DNA of 12,172 bases from an uncultured Collinsella sp. GTDB taxonomy: Bacteria; Actinomycetota; Coriobacteriia; Coriobacteriales; Coriobacteriaceae. Positions 8,521 to 12,172 of the stretch are shown in pieces. Where the stretch lies: assembly GCA_902475825.1 (NCBI GenBank), contig CABSBA010000027.1:1-12172 (forward strand), given 5' to 3'. Position 1 is the stretch's first letter; the number at the start of each line of letters is the position of its first letter. The notes below the pieces were generated by a model. It made no database searches and was not told the origin of the DNA. It worked only from the letters and a program-made list of their open reading frames with translations. Made by a program: the position numbers and the translations under genes.

Positions 8521-9285
8521 CTACTGATAATCGACGACGTCGATCCAGTTCTTAAGGAACTCATCGTTCACGTTGCGCTTACGAGCGAGCTCGGAAGCGG
8601 CGACGATGCTCGTCCACTGACGCACGACCTGCATGGGCATGTCGGCGCGGTCGCAGTAGAGCTCCAGGTAGGCCTCAGCCTGGTCCTTGCTGTTGAGGGC
8701 AAAGAGCAGGTAGGTGGTGGCAACGTCGGCAGCAGGGGAGCCCTGGGTGGCGTGTGCCCAGTCGCAGACGTACAGCTGGCCGTCGTCGCCGACGATGACG
8801 TTGGAGGGGTTGAAGTCGCCGTGGCAGACCTTGAACTCCTTGGTCATGCCGTCCAGACGCTCCTGAAGGTTGTAGCGCGTGGTGGCATTGAGCTGATCGA
8901 GGCTGTCGATCATGCGGGCGAACTTATCGCGCTGACGGTTGAGCAGCGGGGAGGTGTAGCCGTGGATCTCGATCTGGAGGTCGACGAACATCTCGAGGTA
9001 CTCACCAAAGCGCTGGGGCTCGGCAGTCATCTTCTCGGCAAGGGTGGTGCCCGGAACCTTCTCGGTCACGAGAGCCCAGCCGTTGGCGTTCTCGAGCTGG
9101 GAAACCTCGAGAGCCTTGGGGCTGCGGATGCCGCACTCATTGATGCGGGCAAGATTCAAAGCCTCGTTGAACACGTCGGAGACGGGCTTGGTCTCGTTAA
9201 AGACCTTGACGATCTTGTCGCCCAGGTCGTAAACGACCTTGTTGCCACGACGGACGAGCTCGGTCTTGGAATCGGGTAGCAGCAT
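8521..9285 (-). CDS. Phosphotransferase of the APH (aminoglycoside phosphotransferase/choline kinase-like) family, substrate unknown
   Basis: A cytoplasmic protein of 254 residues with a protein-kinase-like fold. The N-lobe has a candidate ATP-binding Lys in KIVKVF (24-29). The hinge region reads ALVTEKVPGTTLAEK (71-85), typical of APH enzymes. The catalytic loop is VCHGDFNPSN (153-162: His155, Asp157, Asn162), and the metal-binding motif is CDWAHATQGSPAADVA (174-189, with Asp175). All catalytic residues are present, so it should be an active kinase, but the sequence does not say whether it acts on a sugar, an amino alcohol, a protein or an antibiotic. Resistance should not be assumed from family membership. 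On the minus strand AAAGGA (complement of 9293-9298) lies 7 nt before the ATG. It follows adhE by 88 nt in the same direction. No convincing separate promoter is visible, so it may be expressed by read-through. Confidence 0.85.
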   Translation of the reverse strand: MLLPDSKTELVRRGNKVVYDLGDKIVKVFNETKPVSDVFNEALNLARINECGIRSPKALEVSQLENANGWALVTEKVPGTTLAEKMTAEPQRFGEYLEMFVDLQIEIHGYTSPLLNRQRDKFARMIDSLDQLNATTRYNLQERLDGMTKEFKVCHGDFNPSNVIVGDDGQLYVCDWAHATQGSPAADVATTYLLFALNSKDQAEAYLELYCDRADMPMQVVRQWTSIVAASELARKRNVNDEFLKNWIDVVDYQ

Positions 9286-9317
9286 GGTTGCATCCTTTCA
9301 ACGATGCGATAGAAGCG

Positions 9318-9356
9318 ACGGCGGGGGTGTGTGAAACACCCGTGCACCCCCGCCGT
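9318..9356 (-). other. Strong hairpin between adhE and the phosphotransferase gene
   Basis: ACGGCGGGGGTG (9318-9329) and CACCCCCGCCGT (9345-9356) form a perfect 12-bp, very GC-rich stem with a 15-nt loop, 17 nt past the adhE stop in the adhE transcript. Only CGCTTCT follows on the minus strand, not a U-tract. The T-run in that RNA comes before the stem. It is therefore not a standard terminator. It could be a 3'-end stabilising or pausing structure, or a leaky terminator setting the ratio of the two genes. Confidence 0.6.
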
Positions 9357-9373
9357 TAAAAACCGTGCTAGAA

Positions 9374-12022
9374 CTAGCAGACGGCGTAATCCTGAGGCTC
9401 GCGGCCGTAGTAGGCGTCCAGGTAGAGCTCCTTGATCTCGCTCATGAGCGGGTAGCGCGGGTTAGCGCCGGTGCACTGGTCGTTGAATGCCTGCTCGGTC
9501 ATCTCGTCGAGGGTGTCGAGGAAGTACTGCTCGTCAACACCGTAGTCGGCGATGGTCTTCTTGACGCCGATGAAGTCCTTGAGCTCCTCGAGCTTCGTGA
9601 TGAAGTTCTCGAAGACCTCCTTGTCGTCCTTGCCCTCGATGCCGCAGTACTTGGCCATCTCGGCGTAGTTGTGCAGCGCGTTGGGGTAAGGATACTGGGA
9701 GAAGGTACCCATCTTGACGGGAGCCTCGGCGGCGTTGTAGCGCATAACGCGGGTCAGGATGACGGCGTTTGCGAGGCCGTGGGGCAGGTGATGGAAAGCG
9801 CCGAGCTTGTGGGCCATGGAGTGGTTGAGGCCCAGGAAGGCGTTGGCGAAGGCCATACCGGCCATGCAGGAGGCGTTGTGCATCTCCTCGCGGGCATGCG
9901 GGTCCTTGGCACCGTTCGTGAAGCTGGAGGGCAGGTTCTCGAAGACGAGCTTAGCAGCGCGCTCGGAGAGGCCCTTGGTGTAGTCGGAAGCCATGATGGA
10001 GACGTAGGACTCGATGGCGTGGGTCATGACGTCGATGCCGGAGGCAGCGGTCAGGCCGCGCGGGGCGGTCATGCAGTTGTCGGCGTCGACGATAGCCATG
10101 TTGGGGAGCAGCGCGTAGTCGGCGAGCGGCCACTTGATGCCGGTCTCTTTGTCGGTGATGATGGCGAACGGCGTGCACTCGGAGCCGGTACCCGAAGAGG
10201 TCGGGACGGCGACGAAGTAGGCCTTCTTGCCCATCTCGGGGAAGGTGAAGATACGCTTGCGGATGTCCATGAAGTCCATGGCCATGTCCTCAAACTTGCA
10301 CTCGGGGTGCTCGTACATCATCCACATGATCTTGCCGGCGTCCATAGCGGAGCCACCGCCGACGGCGATGATGACGTCCGGCTCAAAGAGAGCCATCTGC
10401 TTGGCGCCGCGACGTGCGCACTGCAGCGACGGATCGGGCTCGACGTCGTAGAAGCAGTCGTGGGCGATGCCCATCTCGTCGAGCTTGGCCTCGATGGCGC
10501 GGGTGTTGCCATTCTTGAAGAGGAACTGGTCGGTGACGATGAAGGCGCGCTTCTTGCCCATGACGGTACCGAGCTCGTCGAGGGCGACGGGCGTGGAACC
10601 CTTCTTGAAGTAGACCTTCTCGGGAGCGCGGAACCACAGCATGTTCTCACGGCGCTCGGCCACAGTCTTAACGTTGATCAAGTGCTTCACCCCAACGTTC
10701 TCGGAGACGGAGTTGCCGCCCCAGGAGCCGCAGCCCAGGGTCAGAGACGGCTTCATGCCAAAGTTGTACAGGTCACCGATGCCGCCGTGCGAAGACGGGG
10801 TGTTGATGACGATACGGCAGGCCTTCATGACGTGCTCGAACAGGCTGATCTTCTCGGCCTGGGCGGGGTGCACGTACAGAGAGGCGGTGTGGCCCGGGCC
10901 ACCGGCGAGCACCAGGTGCTCGGCCTTGTCGACGGCCTCCTGGAAGTCCTTGGCGTGGTACATGGCCAGGACCGGGGAGAGCTTCTCGTGGGAGAACTCC
11001 TCCTTGGCGGGGTCGGTGGAGGTGACCTCGGCGATCAGGATCTTGGTCTTGGCGGGAACCTCGATGCCGGCGAGCTCGGCGATCTTGGCGGCAGCCATGC
11101 CGGGGATGCGGTGATCGAGAGCGCCGTTCTTGAACATGGCGGCACGCAGGGCCTCCATCTCGGCACCCTGCTTGACGAAGTAGCAGCCGCGCTTCTGGAA
11201 CTCGGCCTTGACCTGGTCATAGATGGTGTCGATGACGGTCACGGACTGCTCGGAAGCGCAGATCATGCCGTTGTCGAAGGTCTTGGAGTGGATGATGGAG
11301 TTGACGGCGAGCAGCACGTCGGCGGTGTCGTCGATGACGACCGGGGTGTTACCGGCGCCAACGCCCAGGGCGGGCTTGCCCGAGGAGTAAGCGGCCTTGA
11401 CCATGCCCGGGCCACCGGTGGCGAGGATGATGTCGACGTCGCGCATGACCATGTTGGTCAGCTCGATGGAGGGGACATCGACCCAGCCGATGATGCCCTC
11501 GGGGGCACCGGCCTTGACGGCGGCGTCAAGCACGAGCTTGGCGGCGGCGATGGTGCACTTGGCGGCAGCCGGGTGCGGGGAGATGATGATGGCGTTGCGG
11601 GTCTTCAGGCTGATCAGCGTCTTGAAGATCGCGGTGGAGGTGGGGTTGGTCGTCGGGATGACGGCGCCCACGATGCCGATGGGCTCGGCAATCTTGGTGA
11701 TGCCGTAAGCCTCGTCGCGCTCCAGGACACCACAGGTCTTGGTGTTCTTGTAAGCGTTGTAGATGTACTCTGCGGCGTAGTGGTTCTTGATGACCTTATC
11801 CTCAAGAACGCCGCGGCCGGTCTCCTCGATGGCCATCTTCGCCAACGGGATACGAGCCTTGTTGGCGGCCATGGCGGCCTCATAGAAGATCTTGTCGACC
11901 TGCTCCTGCGTGTACGTAGCAAAAAGCGCCTGGGCCTCTCGCATCTGAGCGAGCTTAGCCTCAAGCGCCTCTACGTTGTCCACAATTGCGGGAGTAGTGT
12001 TTTCCGGTGACTTTTTCACCAT
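9374..12022 (-). CDS. adhE: Bifunctional acetaldehyde-CoA/alcohol dehydrogenase
   Basis: Fermentative enzyme that reduces acetyl-CoA to acetaldehyde and then ethanol, oxidising two NADH. Homologues assemble into cytoplasmic spirosome filaments. It has 882 residues (E. coli 891). The N-terminal aldehyde dehydrogenase half (about 15-440) carries PTTNPTSTA (123-131), GVGAGN (220-225) and the catalytic Cys255 in GMICASEQ. The C-terminal iron-dependent alcohol dehydrogenase half (about 465-875) has VGGGSAMDAGK (554-564), PTSSGTGSE (607-615) and four metal ligands, Asp664, His668, His734 and His748, in the expected spacing. All key residues of both halves are intact. Codon use is strongly C/G-ending and more biased than in the plus-strand genes, suggesting high expression. 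AAGGAG (complement of 12029-12034) lies 6 nt before the ATG. Confidence 0.97.
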   Translation of the reverse strand: MVKKSPENTTPAIVDNVEALEAKLAQMREAQALFATYTQEQVDKIFYEAAMAANKARIPLAKMAIEETGRGVLEDKVIKNHYAAEYIYNAYKNTKTCGVLERDEAYGITKIAEPIGIVGAVIPTTNPTSTAIFKTLISLKTRNAIIISPHPAAAKCTIAAAKLVLDAAVKAGAPEGIIGWVDVPSIELTNMVMRDVDIILATGGPGMVKAAYSSGKPALGVGAGNTPVVIDDTADVLLAVNSIIHSKTFDNGMICASEQSVTVIDTIYDQVKAEFQKRGCYFVKQGAEMEALRAAMFKNGALDHRIPGMAAAKIAELAGIEVPAKTKILIAEVTSTDPAKEEFSHEKLSPVLAMYHAKDFQEAVDKAEHLVLAGGPGHTASLYVHPAQAEKISLFEHVMKACRIVINTPSSHGGIGDLYNFGMKPSLTLGCGSWGGNSVSENVGVKHLINVKTVAERRENMLWFRAPEKVYFKKGSTPVALDELGTVMGKKRAFIVTDQFLFKNGNTRAIEAKLDEMGIAHDCFYDVEPDPSLQCARRGAKQMALFEPDVIIAVGGGSAMDAGKIMWMMYEHPECKFEDMAMDFMDIRKRIFTFPEMGKKAYFVAVPTSSGTGSECTPFAIITDKETGIKWPLADYALLPNMAIVDADNCMTAPRGLTAASGIDVMTHAIESYVSIMASDYTKGLSERAAKLVFENLPSSFTNGAKDPHAREEMHNASCMAGMAFANAFLGLNHSMAHKLGAFHHLPHGLANAVILTRVMRYNAAEAPVKMGTFSQYPYPNALHNYAEMAKYCGIEGKDDKEVFENFITKLEELKDFIGVKKTIADYGVDEQYFLDTLDEMTEQAFNDQCTGANPRYPLMSEIKELYLDAYYGREPQDYAVC

Positions 12023-12028
12023 TTGTGT

Positions 12029-12034
12029 CTCCTT
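12029..12034 (-). promoter_or_regulatory. Ribosome binding site of adhE
   Basis: Minus-strand AAGGAG ends 6 nt before the ATG (complement of 12020-12022) and supports this start. Confidence 0.8.
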
Positions 12035-12062
12035 GCGATCGGAGATTTACCCTACGCCTTGC

Positions 12063-12071
12063 ATGATAGCA
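12063..12071 (-). promoter_or_regulatory. Probable extended -10 promoter of adhE
   Basis: On the minus strand TGCTATCAT (complement of 12063-12071) matches an extended -10 element (TGnTATAAT) with one mismatch. No good -35 hexamer lies about 17 nt upstream, which an extended -10 can tolerate. Transcription would begin near 12056 and give a leader of about 34 nt. Prediction from sequence only. Confidence 0.5.
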
Positions 12072-12114
12072 AGAAATTATTCGGCGAACGGTCAGATTCC
12101 TGTAAAAGGCACAC

Positions 12115-12144
12115 TAAAACGCTTCAATATACTGAAGCGTTTTA
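12115..12144. terminator. Symmetrical hairpin upstream of adhE, possible bidirectional terminator or operator
   Basis: TAAAACGCTTCA (12115-12126) and TGAAGCGTTTTA (12133-12144) form a perfect 12-bp inverted repeat around ATATAC. The A-rich outer 5' side and T-rich outer 3' side fit a bidirectional intrinsic terminator for a gene beyond the window edge, though the T-run is only four bases and the stem is not very GC-rich. It sits about 45 nt upstream of the adhE -10, so an operator is also possible. It does not match the TTGTGAA-type Rex half-site. The remaining bases to 12172 show no gene. Confidence 0.5.
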
Positions 12145-12172
12145 ACTAAACTATCTACCAGCGCATCGCCCC

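Noticed and set aside
8521..9285. Calling the phosphotransferase an antibiotic-resistance gene
   Set aside because: The APH fold is shared by many metabolic kinases, and the housekeeping context gives no sign of a resistance cassette or mobile element.
9365..12010. An 881-codon plus-strand frame opposite adhE as a real gene
   Set aside because: It covers almost exactly the adhE gene, has a low-complexity composition and no family motifs, while adhE has all its catalytic residues and a ribosome binding site.
12006..12020. GGTGA/TCACC inverted repeat at the first codons of adhE as a regulatory hairpin
   Set aside because: Only 5 bp with a 5-nt loop, and it does not cover the ribosome binding site. 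Expected by chance.

Overview
The window looks like chromosomal DNA of a high-GC, Gram-positive actinobacterium. The gene content and order (pyrH-frr-uppS-cdsA-dxr-rseP-ispG-proS), the MEP isoprenoid pathway, frequent GTG/TTG starts behind strong AGGAGG-type ribosome binding sites, and a long bifunctional AdhE together suggest a fermentative member of the Coriobacteriia, perhaps a Collinsella-like gut organism. The taxonomic call is an inference from gene style. No search was run.

Positions 17-8342 hold eight tightly packed plus-strand genes, most with gaps of 0-13 nt or a 1-nt overlap (23 nt before rseP), so probably one transcription unit. pyrH makes UDP for nucleotides, and frr recycles ribosomes. 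dxr and ispG are steps 2 and 6 of the MEP pathway to isoprenoid precursors, and uppS polymerises those precursors into the lipid carrier for cell-wall synthesis. cdsA makes CDP-diacylglycerol for phospholipids. rseP is an intramembrane site-2 protease, and proS charges tRNA-Pro. The unit therefore links translation with envelope and lipid-carrier biosynthesis. It ends in a strong intrinsic terminator at 8376-8420.

A second, bidirectional terminator at 8445-8488 separates it from a convergent minus-strand pair. That pair is adhE (acetaldehyde-CoA/alcohol dehydrogenase, 12022 to 9374) followed by a small APH-family phosphotransferase of unknown substrate (9285 to 8521). A strong hairpin without a U-tract lies between them. 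adhE has a recognisable extended -10 promoter and, further upstream, a 12-bp palindrome that may be a terminator or an operator.

Most of the window is ordinary housekeeping DNA. Two points deserve a second look: a textbook intrinsic-terminator hairpin lying inside the first codons of uppS, and an RseP-type protease with a cytoplasmic insertion of about 110 residues that contains a winged-helix-like segment. No mobile elements, CRISPR arrays, tRNA or rRNA genes were seen.
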